Positions 1 to 9,896 of a stretch of DNA of 47,261 nt are shown here, in pieces. Position numbers and translations under genes: made by a program. The notes under the pieces were generated by a model. The model was not told where the DNA came from and made no database searches. It saw only the letters and a program-made list of their open reading frames with translations. The stretch is from Paenarthrobacter nitroguajacolicus JCM 14115 (GTDB lineage: Bacteria > Actinomycetota > Actinomycetes > Actinomycetales > Micrococcaceae), in NCBI GenBank assembly GCA_001313365.1, contig BBFS01000028.1, positions 1-47,261 of the forward strand, read 5' to 3'. The first letter of the stretch is position 1. Every line of letters starts with the position of its first letter.

Positions 1-11
1 CCCCCGCCCCC

Positions 12-946
12 TTACGACGCCGGCCCGCGCCACCCGCGCGACGCCAACGCATCGCGCACCTTACGTTCGGCGTTGGCCCATCCACCTTTCATCTGAACAT
101 CCGAGAACTTCAGCACGATCCACCCCAATGCTCGAAGCCGGTCGTCGCGTTCGATGTCCTTACCCCACTGCACTGGGTCGGATCGATGATGATCCCCCTC
201 ATACTCCATGGCAATTTTGTATTCCTTGTATTGGAGGTCCGGCGTGGATACGTACCTGCCTTGTTCATCGAAGACGGGCTGCGTGACCGCTGGCTCCGGC
301 AGCCCGGCGTCGACGATTTTCAACCGCAGCCGGGATTCCTGAGGAGAGTCCACCCCCGACGCGCAGCAACGGCAGTATCTCCCTGGCCATCCTGATTCCC
401 TTGACCTTCGGGCGCCGGTCAATGACGTCCTGGATTGCTCGATCGAAGACAGCGGATTCTCCCGAGCCAACAGAAAGTCGCCGGCCGCCACGAGCGAAGA
501 CCGCCCCCATGTGCCGAGCCAAATCCATCCAGGTCCACTCGGGCGACGTCAGTTGCACCCCGTTCACTGCACGAACGTCTCGGGCCAGCAACGGTGCTCG
601 ATGCCCGACCACGCCGCGACGTTTGACCCGCCCGATCTCGTGTCGTCGCGTCACGTGAATAACGCCGTTGTTGCCCTCCTCCTCGAGATATATCGGAAGG
701 GGGGATCGACCAGAGGAGCGCAGCGGTCACATGGCTGACCGCACAACGGGGGAGTGACGGCCGTGTGCAGCCGAGCAAGTAGCGCCACGTTGGGGGCTAT
801 CGCTCCGGTCAAGCCGGATTCCCCCCCGGCTGGGTGTGATGAGCCTGCCGCTTGCAGCCTCCCGCGTGGCACGCCGGCCGCGTAGCGTCGCTGACAAGGA
901 AGCCTTCCGGGTTGATCTCCGACGGCAAAGGCATAGGTTTCCGCAT
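12..946 (-). CDS. DUF559 endonuclease-like protein, copy 1 (frameshifted)
   Basis: This is a protein of about 310 residues in the actinobacterial family that ends in a DUF559/Vsr-like (PD-(D/E)XK-type) domain. The C-terminal part, near 12-330, contains IAMEYEGDHH and RALGWIVLKFS, the usual acidic/His core and the strand after it. The middle part reads RRGVVGHRAPLLARDV and WTWMDLARHMG. The reading frame moves between all three minus frames (breaks near 360, 490, 690 and 800), and joining the pieces gives a co-linear product. I chose ATG at 946 (MRKPMPLPSE) because it gives the family's usual length. The role is unknown; relatives are annotated as hypothetical or AbiEi-like proteins. A second copy in the same orientation lies at 4478-5421, with the amino-sugar operon between them. 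Confidence 0.7.
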
Positions 947-1112
947 TGGACCATGCTCGCCGGAAACGGCCAGCAGCGTTGCGTTATCCACAGATTTGGC
1001 CCCCCCTGAAGGACGCTGCGACTATTCCTCCACAGAAGTTGCGAGGCCCGCTCTGCGCCCCATTTCCCGGGGTTTACCGCGCAGAGCAGGCCCCCGCAAC
1101 ATAGGTTGATCC

Positions 1113-2067
1113 ATGGAAGCCACCGAGGTCGTTCTTGTTGCCGATGTAGGGAAGAGCCGTTGCCGCGTGGAGTTGCGCAGCGGCACGGAGTTGCTGGGCG
1201 CCGCCGACCAGCATGGCTTCCCCGGGGGGGTACACGTGGACAACGGGCCAGCCCTCGCGTTCGAGCTCCTCCTTGAAACCATGAGCCTGTTGCCACACGG
1301 GCTTCCCCTCAGCGCGATCACCAGCGTTGGCGCCGCAGTTGCCGGCGTCGAAGCGTCCGCGGAGAAGTCCCAGGAACTGGCCACCATGTTGTCCCGAAGG
1401 TTCTCGGTTCCCGCGGCGGTCCTCTCAGATGCGACGGCCGCCCAACTCGGCGCTCTCCAAGGCGCCCCCGGCACCACGCTCATCGTGGGCACGGGTGCCG
1501 TGGCCTTCCGCTTCGACGAAGCCGGCGTCCTGCACCGGGCCGACGGCTGGGGGCCCTATCTGGGTGATCGTGGCAGCGGACGATGGATTGGCCAGCAGGG
1601 TCTTCAGGCAGTTCTTGAAGCGCACGACGGCGGCCCGGCTACGTCGTTGTCAGCTGCGGCCGGCGCTCTGGTGGAGTCACCGGACATGCTCCCGGGGGGG
1701 TGGCTCGCCGCCAACGAGAACCCCTACCGGGCGATGGCCCGTTTCGCGCCGCTGGTTCTGCACGCAGCGGAGGCGGGTGACGCCGTCGCACATGGCATTA
1801 TCGGTGAGGCCTGCCGCATCCTGACCCGTACCGTGGGGGCTCGCATCCGGCGGCGACAACGGCAGCACAGCCCGTGTGGCGTTGCTGGGCGGAGTGGTGG
1901 GTTCGGACTTCTTCGCTGCGCTCTTGCGGAAGTCCCTTGCTTCGGCTGGGATTGAGGTGGTTGCACCGCTGGGCGATGGTTTGGACGGTGCTGCCCTCGC
2001 TGCGACGCGCCGCGGGCTCATCCAGGAAAGGTACATCCACCGTGACGGAACAAACTGGCCCGACTAA
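1113..2067 (+). CDS. BadF/BcrA-type N-acetylglucosamine (amino-sugar) kinase
   Basis: A cytoplasmic kinase of about 318 residues in the ASKHA fold family PF01869. Visible motifs are the first phosphate loop (VADVGKSRCRVEL, about residues 9-21), the catalytic-region LSDATAAQLGAL, the second phosphate loop LIVGTGAVAFRF and the adenosine-site VALLGGVVGSDFF near the C terminus. The frame shifts once near 1840-1860, and the C terminus continues in another frame to 2067. The start is ATG at 1113. The gene overlaps murQ by 26 bases, so the two are translationally linked. By family and context it should phosphorylate GlcNAc or a related wall-derived amino sugar with ATP; MurNAc as substrate is possible, since the next gene acts on MurNAc-6-phosphate. 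Confidence 0.85.
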
Positions 2068-2990
2068 CGCCGACAAACTAGCGGGCCTGCGTACGGAACT
2101 TGCCGGATTGCAGACCGAGGCCACGGCAGAGGGTTTGGAGAACCTGGACATCCTGGGCACCGAAGAACTGGTTGCGGCGATGCTTGCGCACAGTGCAGGA
2201 GTACACGCTGCTGTTGAGGCTGCGAGTCCCGCCATTGTTCAAACCGTCGACGCCGTTGCGGAGCGGCTTCAGCGCGGTGGCCGTCTTTTGTATGTGGGAG
2301 CCGGAACGGCCGGACGACTGGGTGTGCTCGACGCGAGCGAATGTCCGCCGACGTTCGGCACTCCGCCGGGACTCGTCGTCGGACTTATTGCGGGCGGAGT
2401 GCAGGCGATCCAGAAACCGGTTGAGTATGCCGAGGACAACGCGACTGCCGGTGCGCGCGACTTGCACGACATCAACGTGACCGAAGCCGACGCCGTCGTG
2501 GGTATTACGGCCTCGGGCCGGACGCCTACGTGATCGGCGCGCTGGAAGAAGCGCGGAAGCGGGGGCGCGTTTACGGCGTCGCTGGCGTGCAACAAGGGCT
2601 CGGCCGTTAGCCACCTGGCGGATGCCGCGATCGAGGTTGTTGTGGTCCGGAGTTCATCGCGGGCTCCACCAGGCTGAACTCGGGCACGGCCCAGAAACTC
2701 GTCCTCAACATGATCAGCACGTTGGTGATGGTGAAGCTGGGCAAGACCTACGGGAACCTCATGGTGGATCTGCGGGCCACGAACGAGAAGCTGCTTGCCC
2801 GCTCGCAAAGGACGGTCCAGCACGCCACCGGCGTGTCCGCCCAGGAAGCCGCCGCAGCTCTGGACTCCGTTGGCGGTTCCGTGAAGGCAGCCATTTTGGT
2901 CCTCCTGACAGGCATCGAGCTGGTCAGGCCAAGGGTGCTTTGGAAGAAGCCGGCGGTTTCCTGCGGAGGGCCATCGAGAACCAGAAGTAA
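2042..2990 (+). CDS. murQ: N-acetylmuramic acid 6-phosphate etherase MurQ (frameshifted)
   Basis: This enzyme cleaves the D-lactyl ether of MurNAc-6-phosphate to give GlcNAc-6-phosphate and D-lactate, in the cytoplasm, during peptidoglycan recycling. The SIS-domain signature is clear: YVGAGTAGRLGVLDASECPP, then VGITASGRTP, then FIAGSTRLNSGTAQK and VMVKLGKTYGNLMVDL. The start is GTG at 2042 inside the end of the kinase gene. Expected length is about 300 residues and the locus fits 316. The frame breaks near 2530 (CCC read as CC), 2562 (four G read as five), 2645 (GGG read as GG) and 2912. Each is a one-base homopolymer change in a highly conserved stretch, which points to sequence error and not decay. 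Confidence 0.9.
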
Positions 2991-3041
2991 CGCGGTCGGC
3001 GGGGTTAGCCCAAGCGCATAAAGTTGCATGCAGGAGGGCAT

Positions 3042-4396
3042 ATGAATACATACACGGCCGTGCCCAGCGGCGAACAAGTTGTGCAGGAACTGCCATGGCG
3101 GTGGAAGGTCCAAGGACGGATTTTCCTGATCGGCGGGCTCGGGTTCATGTTCGACGCCTGGGATGTCACGCTCAACGGCATCCTGATTCCGCTGCTGTCC
3201 AAGCACTGGTCGCTGCAACCGGCTGACGCCGCGTGGATCGGCACTGCAACTTGATCGGCATGGCTGTGGGTGCGTTCGCGTGGGGCACCATCGCGGACAC
3301 CATCGGCCGTAAAAAGGCGTTCACTGCCACCCTCCTCATTTTCAGCATCTTCACAGTTCTGGGTGCGTTCTCCCCTGACATCGTGTGGTTCTGCATCTTC
3401 CGCTTTATGGCCGGCTTCGGCTTGGGCGGCTGCATCCCTGTGGACTATGCCCTGGTGGGTGAGTTCACGCCCCGGAAGCAAAGGGGGCAAGGTGCTCACG
3501 GCCATGGATGGTTGGTGGCCGATCGGCGCTGCGCTCTGCGGTTTCGTCTCGGCTGGGCTGGTTGCGGCCTTTGGCGACTGGCGGCTCACCATGCTGATCA
3601 TGGTGCTGCCCGCGCTGCTCGTTTTCTGGGTTCGGCGTTCGGTTCCCGAGTCGCCGTTGTTCCTGATTCGGGCGGGCCGACGTGCTGAGGCGGCTGCGGT
3701 GATTGATGGTTTGGTTGAAGCAACCGGTGCAGAGCCGCGCGCTTACAGCCTGCCCGAACCACAGCCGCGCCGCGTCTCTCCCCCCCGGCAGCGCGTGGAC
3801 GCAGCTCCGGCGGATTTGGCAGTTCAACTGGAAAATCACGACGGCGGCCTGGGCTTTGTTCTTCAGCGTCCTGTTGGTCTATTACTTGTCGCTGACGTGG
3901 ATGCCCCGGATTCTCATCGGCGCCGGATTCGAGGAGTACAAGGCGTTCGTCACCACGGCGAGCATGGCCGCCGTCGGACTTTTGGGCGTCATTGTTGCAG
4001 CGCTGCTGGTGGAGCGCGTGGGCCGCAAGTGGATCCTCGCCATCACTGGTCCGTTGTCCGCGCTGACGCTGGTGATCGTCGCGATCGTGGTGGATGTGCC
4101 GTCGGCCGCTGTGTTCTGGCTGCTGGTGTTCGGATTCGTGGTGCAGGTGGCCATTCCTGTGCTCTATGCGTATGTATCCGAGTTGTACCCCCACCGAGCT
4201 TCGTGGCTCGGGCTTTGGCTGGGCTTCGACGTTCTCGCGCATCGGTGCGGGCTTCGGTCCCTTGGTGTTTGCCTCGTTCTTCTGGCCGGAGTTCGGCTTG
4301 GCGCAGTCGTTCGCGATGGCTGGTGGCCTGGTGCTGCTGTCCGTTCTGTGGATGGCGTTCTTCGCTCCGGAGACAAAGCAGCGAGTCCTCGAGTAA
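3042..4396 (+). CDS. MFS transporter, sugar/organic-acid porter type (frameshifted)
   Basis: A 12-segment major facilitator of about 450 residues. Loop 2-3 reads GTIADTIGRKKAF, the A-motif, and the end of TM4/loop 4-5 reads GGCIPVDYALVGEFTPRKQR, as in the SV2/NiaP-like and sugar-porter branches. The C-terminal half repeats the motif as LLVERVGRKWILA, followed by VSELYP. The start is ATG at 3042, behind the ribosome site AGGAGGG at 3032-3038. Frames break near 3250, 3480, 3800 and 4200. It follows murQ by 51 bases, so it is probably the third gene of the operon and may import the amino sugar or its precursor. The substrate is inferred from context only. Confidence 0.85.
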
Positions 4397-4419
4397 CCGC
4401 CCCCCCGCTTCCCCCCCGT

Positions 4420-4487
4420 ACCCAACTGAGTCGCATTAGTGCGCGTTTTGGACGCTCAAAACGCGCACTAATGCGACCTACTTGGGT
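4420..4487. terminator. Perfect 21-bp inverted repeat between convergent genes
   Basis: The arms at 4430-4450 and 4457-4477 are perfect complements with the 6-base loop GACGCT, and outer ACCCAA/TTGGGT pairs extend the stem. It sits between the end of the MFS gene (4396) and the end of the second DUF559 gene (stop at 4478), so it can serve both strands as a terminator. The right arm and the following CCTACTTGGGT recur near 5526-5555, so this is also a repeated extragenic element. Confidence 0.75.
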
Positions 4488-5421
4488 GCCCAACCGCGTT
4501 GTTCGAGCGCCCGCCTCACCTTGGCCACTGCGGTCGTCGCGCCGGTGGACATGTGTCGCTTGGAGATCCTCACAAGGATCCATCCTGCACGGCCGAAGTC
4601 TTCTTCGCGGGCAATGTCCCGAACGATCTGTTCCGGATCCGAATGCCCTTCACCTTCGTATTCAACGCCAACGCGCTGCTCGCGATACGTGAGATCCGGT
4701 TGACGTACGACGCCGGGACTTAGCTCCGTGCGTACGTTCACTTCCGCTGTGGCAGGCCAGCCCACTTGAGCGCCAGCCTCAGCCTCGTTTCGGGGGCAGA
4801 GTCGGCCCCCCCCACGCAGGCTTGCTCCAAAGCGAGGCGGGCCTTCCGAATACCCGGTGTCCCCCAGTGCCGGTCCAGCATTTCTTCGAGCTCATCCAAG
4901 GTGCAGTGTGGCTCACTGCGACCCTCGAATTCCGGCCTGGGAATGCGGAGCAAGTGATCGGCCACAACCGTGATCTCGTCAATATCCATCGTCCGCGCGC
5001 AATCCAGCCACGTCCGGGCCCGCTGGTGATAAGCAGGCCATTAAACGTGGTGATTTCATCCTCGAAGAACTGTCCCCCCCGATGCCCTACAACCCCCACG
5101 CCGGCGAGGGACGGCCATGGCGTGTGGCCGCGATATATGGATGTCGGGGGGGCTATCGCTGCCAGGTAGAAACCCTGGGAACTCCCACAGCAGAAAAGCA
5201 GTGGCATGCGAGGCAGCCGAAAATGGCGTGACCAGTGTGACCGGACGAACCATGTCCGCGAACGCATGTTCTGTTTTCAGACGAGGGACTCGAATCGCCC
5301 GGCTCGGCGAGTCCAGACCGTGGTGACTCAACCGCCGTCGAGATATCCCGGCGACAACAGCTTCCTGCCAGGTGAATGGTAGCGACGAGAGTGGTTCAGG
5401 CATCGGCCGAGGAGTCTTCAT
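4478..5421 (-). CDS. DUF559 endonuclease-like protein, copy 2 (frameshifted)
   Basis: A paralogue of the gene at 12-946 with the same order of parts. The N-terminal AbiEi-like region has FTWQEAVVAGISRRRLSHHG and RGVVGHRGGQFFEDEITTF. The middle has LDELEEMLDRHWGTPGIRKA. The C-terminal DUF559 core has RVGVEYEGEGHS and FGRAGWILVRISKRHM. The pieces lie in three frames with breaks near 5110, 5030, 4810 and 4750, most at G/C runs. I set the start at ATG 5421 (MKTPRP); 5403 is an alternative. Function is unknown. A shared ancestor with copy 1 is clear from the motifs, though the sequences have diverged. Confidence 0.7.
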
Positions 5422-5507
5422 GCCCCCCCATGCTGACAAACATCGCCATACCCGTGCGCCGTTATCCACAGGCGGAAGATGCTCTACGGAAACTAGGTAG
5501 CAGCACA

Positions 5508-5555
5508 GCGCGTTTTGAGGGGTCTAAACGCGCCTAAATGCGACCTACTTGGGTC
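5508..5555. repeat. Degenerate second copy of the 4.4-kb inverted repeat
   Basis: GCGCGTTT at 5508-5515 pairs with AAACGCGC at 5526-5533. The sequence then runs on into ATGCGACCTACTTGGGT, identical to the flank of the first copy. It lies between the DUF559 start and the purN stop (5554), and the last bases overlap the purN end. It may act as the purN terminator. The stem is shorter and less perfect than copy 1. Confidence 0.6.
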
Positions 5556-6129
5556 AGGGGGTGGGGGCGGCGGCGAGGTCCGCCAGGGTCTGGACCAGCA
5601 GGCGGCGCTCCACTACCTTGATGCGCTCGTGCAGGGATTCCTCGGAGTCCTCGGGCAGGATGGCAACGGCTTCCTGCGCGATGATGGGGGGGCCGGTGTC
5701 CACGCCGCGTCGGCCCAATGGACTGTGCAGCCCGTGACTTTTACGCCGTATGCGATGGCGTCGCGCACTCCGTGGGCGCCCGGGAACGATGGCAGCAGCG
5801 CGGGGTGGGTGTTGACGTACTTGCCCCCCGAAAGCATCAATAAAGTCGGCGCTCACGATCCGCATGAAACCGGAGGAAACCACCACATCCGGCTTGTAGG
5901 ACAGGACTTTGTCGCGCAAGGCGGAATCCCATTCGGCGCGGGTTTCAAACGAGTTGAAGTTGACCACGAACGTCTCAATACCAGCCTCGTCGGAACGCTC
6001 TACGCCGTACGTATCGGGCCGGTCGGCGCCCACAGCGGCGATCTCGACATCCAGTTCACCCGACTTCACGGCGTCGATGACAGCCTGGAGATTTGAACCG
6101 GTACCGGAGACGAGGACAACAATGCGCAT
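5554..6129 (-). CDS. purN: Phosphoribosylglycinamide formyltransferase PurN (frameshifted)
   Basis: The third step of purine synthesis: transfer of formyl from 10-formyl-THF to GAR. The N terminus reads [17 protein letters not shown], with the phosphate-binding GTGSN. The middle reads [20 protein letters not shown]. The catalytic block [18 protein letters not shown] (the family N-x-H-P-S-L-L-P-x-F-x-G motif) lies in another frame, and the protein then returns to the first frame for [20 protein letters not shown]. At 5824-5829 one extra G breaks FGGKYV. Near 5692 VDTGPII appears with an extra Pro because four C are read as seven, and one G is missing nearby. Length and order are otherwise normal. 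purN is normally required without purine supply, which argues that these breaks are errors. Confidence 0.9.
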   Translation of the reverse strand: MRIVVLVSGTGSNLQAVIDAVKSGELDVEIAAVGADRPDTYGVERSDEAGIETFVVNFNSFETRAEWDSALRDKVLSYKPDVVVSSGFMRIVSADFIDAFGGQVRQHPPRAAAIVPGRPRSARRHRIRRKSHGLHSPLGRRGVDTGPPIIAQEAVAILPEDSEESLHERIKVVERRLLVQTLADLAAAPTP

Positions 6130-6167
6130 TGCACTAGCTTATGGGCGGCTCGCGTAGGCTGGAAAAC

Positions 6168-6591
6168 ATGAATCCCGACGTCGGTTCCAAGCCGAGCCAA
6201 CAACCCCCGCTCCGAGGCCGAAAAGTCCGCCCTCGGCGTGAGCCAGAACCTCTTCCGTGCTTTCCTTTTGGCGGCTTTGGGCGCGTTCTTCGTGTTCTCA
6301 CTGAACGTGAACTACGTGTGGTTGAGCGCCATCCTCACGCTCGCAGCTTTGGTGTTGGGCATCGTCGTCCTGGTGCGGACGCTGAAGCACAAGCACCCAA
6401 AACTGATGCTGTTCGGAACGATTTCGGGCCTGGTTGTCACGGCCGTCATGTGCTTGCTGATCCTGACATCCGTGCTCTTCTTCAACCAGGTCAGCACGTA
6501 CCAGGACTGCTCACGCACGGCGCTGACGGAATCCGCCAAGACACAGTGCCTGACGCAGCTCGAGGACTCGATGCCGGGTCCGCTGCGCTAG
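6168..6591 (+). CDS. Small four-helix membrane protein (DUF4190-like)
   Basis: About 140 residues. A polar N terminus (MNPDVGSKPSQQPP) is followed by hydrophobic segments, including LFRAFLLAALGAFFVFSL, LSAILTLAALVLGIVVLV and LVVTAVMCLLILTSVLFF, and a short C-terminal tail with two Cys (DCSRTALTESAKTQC). The start is ATG at 6168, and the frame breaks once near 6207-6230, after the Pro-rich part. It is divergent from purN with 38 bases between starts. No specific function can be read from the sequence. Confidence 0.7.
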
Positions 6592-6616
6592 CCCAGGGTT
6601 ACTTGAGCGAGCCCGC

Positions 6617-7957
6617 TCAGGCGTGTTCGTCGTCGTACGCGACTTCGTCGAGGTTGGCCTCGCGCAGCTTCTGGCGGCGTTCCAGCCACGGCCCCCCCAC
6701 GCATAGCCAATTACGACGCCGATGCCCACTTCGGCGGCCAGCCAGACTGCCGTCCACATCGGATGGGGTCCGATTTCCGTGAGCCGTCCAATTCCTGCTG
6801 AACCTCGTGCGATCCACGCCAAGGCCCCCCCGCCGAGAAGCCCTGCAACGATGCCTATGAACGCGCCCAGGAACAGGGTGGAGGCGCTAGCCGTGAACCA
6901 GCGGGCTTTGATCTTGATGGAAAGCCACTCGTCGAAATGGTTCTCGCCTTCACGCAGGAACCACCATCCCGCCAGGATGCCGGCGACGACGGGAAGCGCC
7001 AGGGCCATGGCACCGGCGTCGAGTTGTCCCGCGGGAAGTGCCCCCCCAAGGACCGGGACGGCCGGAAGCGGTCCGACGGCGGTACCCAGCGGACCCGCTG
7101 TTGAGCCGACGCCGAGTGAGAAGCCTGCACCGGTGGACCAGGACAGGGCGAAAATGACGAGGTTTGGCAGGAAGCCGAGCTGCGCGATGGTGAGCACGGC
7201 ACCACCCATGGCGCCCGCCTGCAGACCTTCGTAGACGGCAATGATGTCCGTCCAATGCCACACGATGGTCACAGCCAGCAACAGCGCGGCCAAACAAACG
7301 GAGGCCATCGCTGCTACGAAACCGGCCTTCAACGCCGAGCCCACATATGAGCCGGCCCAGCGGGAATGCTGACTGGTCTTTGCGAGCCAGGCAACGGCGT
7401 CGACGCCGATCAGTCGGCTCCACGAGCCGCTTCGCGTCGGGCGCCACGATCATGCCGAGGCCGAAGGAGATCAGCGGGATGGTCATGGCGAACCACAGGT
7501 TAATGACGACTTCGGGGGGTGCGGCACACGAATCCCGTGGCCGTCCCGAATGCTGCGTACACCACGAACGCGCCAAGGAACGCCTGCCACAGTTGGTCGG
7601 TGTACGACGCCCGGGCGAGTCGACGGCCGGCACGCCAAGCGAGCAGGAACGGAATGAGTGTCAGGCCAAGTGGAATGAGGGACAGTAAACCCGAACCGGG
7701 TTGGGCAGCAGTGCCGAGGTTGACGTGCGCCAACTCCAGCGGGACACCGTGGATCAGCAGCCATGCTTGGCCGGCCAGACGCGCCAAGCGTCCACGTTCC
7801 GGTTCTGGAATCCGTCGGTAGCCCACACTCCCACCAGCGGAAGAATCACGACAATGGCCGAAATGAACGCTGCCTGAGCCGCTTCCAAACCACCCTGTAG
7901 CCAAAGGGGGGGCATCGGAAGGCCACGGTTTCCGGTCTGATCAGCGCGCAGTTTCAT
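6617..7957 (-). CDS. DUF6350 polytopic membrane protein (frameshifted)
   Basis: About 445 residues with many membrane segments, such as AAFISAIVVILPLVGVWA, LIPLGLTLIPFLLAWRAG, LAALLLAVTIVWHW and LPVVAGILAGWWFL. The C-terminal tail is charged (RRQKLREANLDEVAYDDEHA). This family sits beside purN in many actinobacteria and has been linked to cell division and envelope work (PerM-like), but its biochemical role is unsettled. Frames break near 7900, 7520, 7400 and 6690, all at or near G/C runs. The start is ATG at 7957. The G/A/L-rich, multi-helix pattern and the purN neighbour are the evidence. Confidence 0.75.
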
Positions 7958-8050
7958 CGTGATCTATCGTGCCACGGTAGGCAGCACTCCCCCCCGGCAG
8001 GCACCCCCTGAAATACAGGGAATTCCAGCGCTTTTTCCCATAGGCCGCCG

Positions 8051-8265
8051 TAAAATGGGAGGTGTTCTCCCGGGGGGACGGAGCCCTCAACGACCACCTC
8101 AGCTTCGCCCCGCCCTGCACAGGATTTGAAAGGCCCGGAAACAATCGAAGCCGGGAACTAGGAGCGGCCAATGGATAGGTGTCACAACTCATAACAGAAA
8201 GTCGTACTAGCAGCTGGTGCAGCCGCCTTGGGATTCTTTCCAGAGGCTGCACCAGCCTTCTTTTT
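8051..8265 (+). ncRNA. Possible small RNA or leader ending in a hairpin terminator
   Basis: The 466 bases between 7958 and 8423 hold no convincing gene. On the plus strand there is a -10-like TAAAAT at 8051-8056, then several G/C-rich hairpins (CCCGG...CCGGG near 8134-8154). A strong stem, GCTGGTGCAGCC (8213-8224) with GGCTGCACCAGC (8245-8256), is followed by CTTCTTTTT. The last part has the form of a rho-independent terminator although no plus-strand gene precedes it. A short untranslated transcript is the simplest reading, but no family is recognised and no good -35 box is seen. Confidence 0.3.
8213..8262 (+). terminator. Rho-independent terminator-like hairpin
   Basis: A perfect 12-bp stem (8213-8224 with 8245-8256) with a 20-base loop, followed on the plus strand by a T-rich stretch. 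On the minus strand no T run follows, so the direction is plus. Confidence 0.6.
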
Positions 8266-8423
8266 GGTTATCCCCGTGCCGCCCAATCCGACCTGCGCCA
8301 CGTATATTCACTGCCGCTGCTCACATCCAGGTGGCGCGGGTGGTCATCGACGGCCCTCAGGAATTTGGGTGTCAGGAATGGTCGACGACGGGGGCGCCTA
8401 GTACGCGCCAACCCCGCCGCCTG

Positions 8424-8814
8424 TCAAAGCTCGGGGGGCCCGTAGATGAACTCCTTGGCATGGTTGACGGCCTTCTTGAAGCGTCGTTGCGGAGTGTCAC
8501 TTGCTCCCGGCTCACTTCCCCGCTCGGTTCCACGAACGTCGTTGGCCCTGGGCGGAGCATCCAAATATCCCCCCCGGCCGGCGGCAGGTAGAAGACGCCA
8601 AAGGAGCGGTGCTCGGGGGGGTCGTCAGTCCAGATGGGGACCACGGCGACGGCAGCCCCCCCGGTGTCCGGTTGATCCACTGAGCACGCGGCATGGGTTG
8701 TTCGTGGACTTCGGGGTCCAGGAACGGGGGGCCGTCCCTCTCCCCCCAGCGTTTCTCGAACCGCTCGTAGAACGCTGGAATGATGTGACCGTCGTACGGA
8801 CGCCAAGCACTCAT
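8424..8814 (-). CDS. Conserved small protein of the heat-shock locus
   Basis: About 128 residues starting MSAWRPYDGHIIPAFYERFE at 8814, only 3 bases after the J-domain gene stop. Later parts read AVVPIWTDDPPEHRSFGVFY, GDIWMLRPGPTTFVEPSGEV and NHAKEFIYGPPEL. Frames break near 8660, 8580 and 8475. The last break is TTT read as TT, and correcting it gives a natural stop at 8424-8426. I do not recognise a named domain. The tight spacing suggests one transcript with the upstream J-domain protein, so a role with it is likely. Confidence 0.6.
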
Positions 8815-8817
8815 GGA

Positions 8818-9243
8818 TTACTCCTCGGTGATCTCATATTGCGGGGGGGTGAAGGTTCCCATCGGGGGGGTGGCCCAAACGCGAGCGGCGACTGGTCCCT
8901 TTCGCGGCCGGCAGACTCTCGTCCCGGGGGTAGGATCGCGCCGATGGAACCGGACCTTCACAGGCGTTCCGCCCGTACCGCCCGATCCGCTCTTACCGAC
9001 AGGACTCAGCCGCGCACGGTCGTATGCCGCCCGCTTCTCTGGGTCCGACAAAACGACGTACGCCTGCATGATGGCGTGCAGTTCCTGGAGGTCGGGCGCG
9101 GAGGTGGTGTCGCCGTCGTCGACCCTTTGGCGCGTGTCCGGGTGATGGGTCCGGAGCAGCGTGCGGTAGGCGCGGCTGATCTCGCGGGCCGTCGCGTCCG
9201 GCGACAGGTGAAGAGCGGCGTAGTGGTTAGGTTGGGTGCTCAC
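8818..9243 (-). CDS. J-domain (DnaJ-like) protein
   Basis: A 141-residue protein whose first 65-70 residues are a J domain: HYAALHLSPDATAREISRAY, then the HPD motif in THHPDT, then a helix ending in AYVVLSDPEKRAAYDRAR. The remaining C-terminal half is short, with no zinc or substrate domain, so this is a stand-alone class III J protein that would stimulate the ATPase of an Hsp70. The start is GTG at 9243. It lies downstream of the hsp20 gene with the same orientation and just before the small protein at 8424-8814. Confidence 0.85.
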   Translation of the reverse strand: MSTQPNHYAALHLSPDATAREISRAYRTLLRTHHPDTRQRVDDGDTTSAPDLQELHAIMQAYVVLSDPEKRAAYDRARLSPVGKSGSGGTGGTPVKVRFHRRDPTPGTRVCRPRKGPVAARVWATPPMGTFTPPQYEITEE

Positions 9244-9471
9244 TGCTGGTTCCGGTTCCTGCTGCGGATTTGGAGATGGCCCCCGGCTGAACCGGGGGGG
9301 GCATCAATCGGGAGACGACGGGCGGGGGGGCCGCTTTCATGTGCGTTAAAAAACGCTGTGACGTGGCGCGAAGCCTGCGCCCAACTATTCCGATGCGGCC
9401 GCCTCCGTTGTTCCCGGCTGACGCCCTGCCGGTTGGCCACCCGGGTGAGCCTTCCGGCAGGGCGGACGGGA

Positions 9472-9896
9472 TTAGGCGTTGATTTCCTGCCTCTGCCCGC
9501 TGGATTGGATCTCGATGCGCCGCGGTTTGGCCTTCTCGGCGACGGGGGGGATGCGGAGTGTGAGTACCCCGGCGTCGTAGCTGGCCAGGACGCCGTCGGT
9601 ATCCAAGGTGTCACCGAGGATGAGCTGCCGGCTGAAGATGCCCTGTGGTCGCTCGGCGGCGATCATCTCGGTGTTCTCGCCTGCGGGCGACTTACGTTCT
9701 GCCTTTACCGTGAGGACGTTCCGTTCGACGTCCAGCTCAACCGAATCAGGCTTACACCGGGCAGATCGAAGGCAACAACAAATTGTCCGTCCTCCTGCCA
9801 TGCATCCATCGGCATTCCGGCCGGGCGTGCTGTTGTGCCAAAAACCTGTTGGGCGAGCCTGTCGAATTCGCGGAACGGGTCAGTGCGCATCAGCAT
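9472..9896 (-). CDS. Hsp20/alpha-crystallin small heat-shock protein
   Basis: An ATP-independent holdase of about 140 residues. The N terminus has [15 protein letters not shown], and the alpha-crystallin domain begins at [19 protein letters not shown]. It continues [16 protein letters not shown] and [20 protein letters not shown], and ends with GVLTLRIP and a short basic tail, so the C-terminal strand and I-x-I-like region are present. One base (A of AAG) is missing near 9750, which splits the gene. The start is ATG at 9896 behind AGGAGTGAG. It is divergent from the MerR/HspR-like regulator, which probably represses it. Confidence 0.9.

Noticed and set aside
3270..4439. A 389-residue plus-strand frame over the MFS gene
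   Set aside because: Only its early part (GWWPIGAALCG to LVEATGAEP) is transporter sequence; the rest is out of frame. It is a product of the frameshifts.
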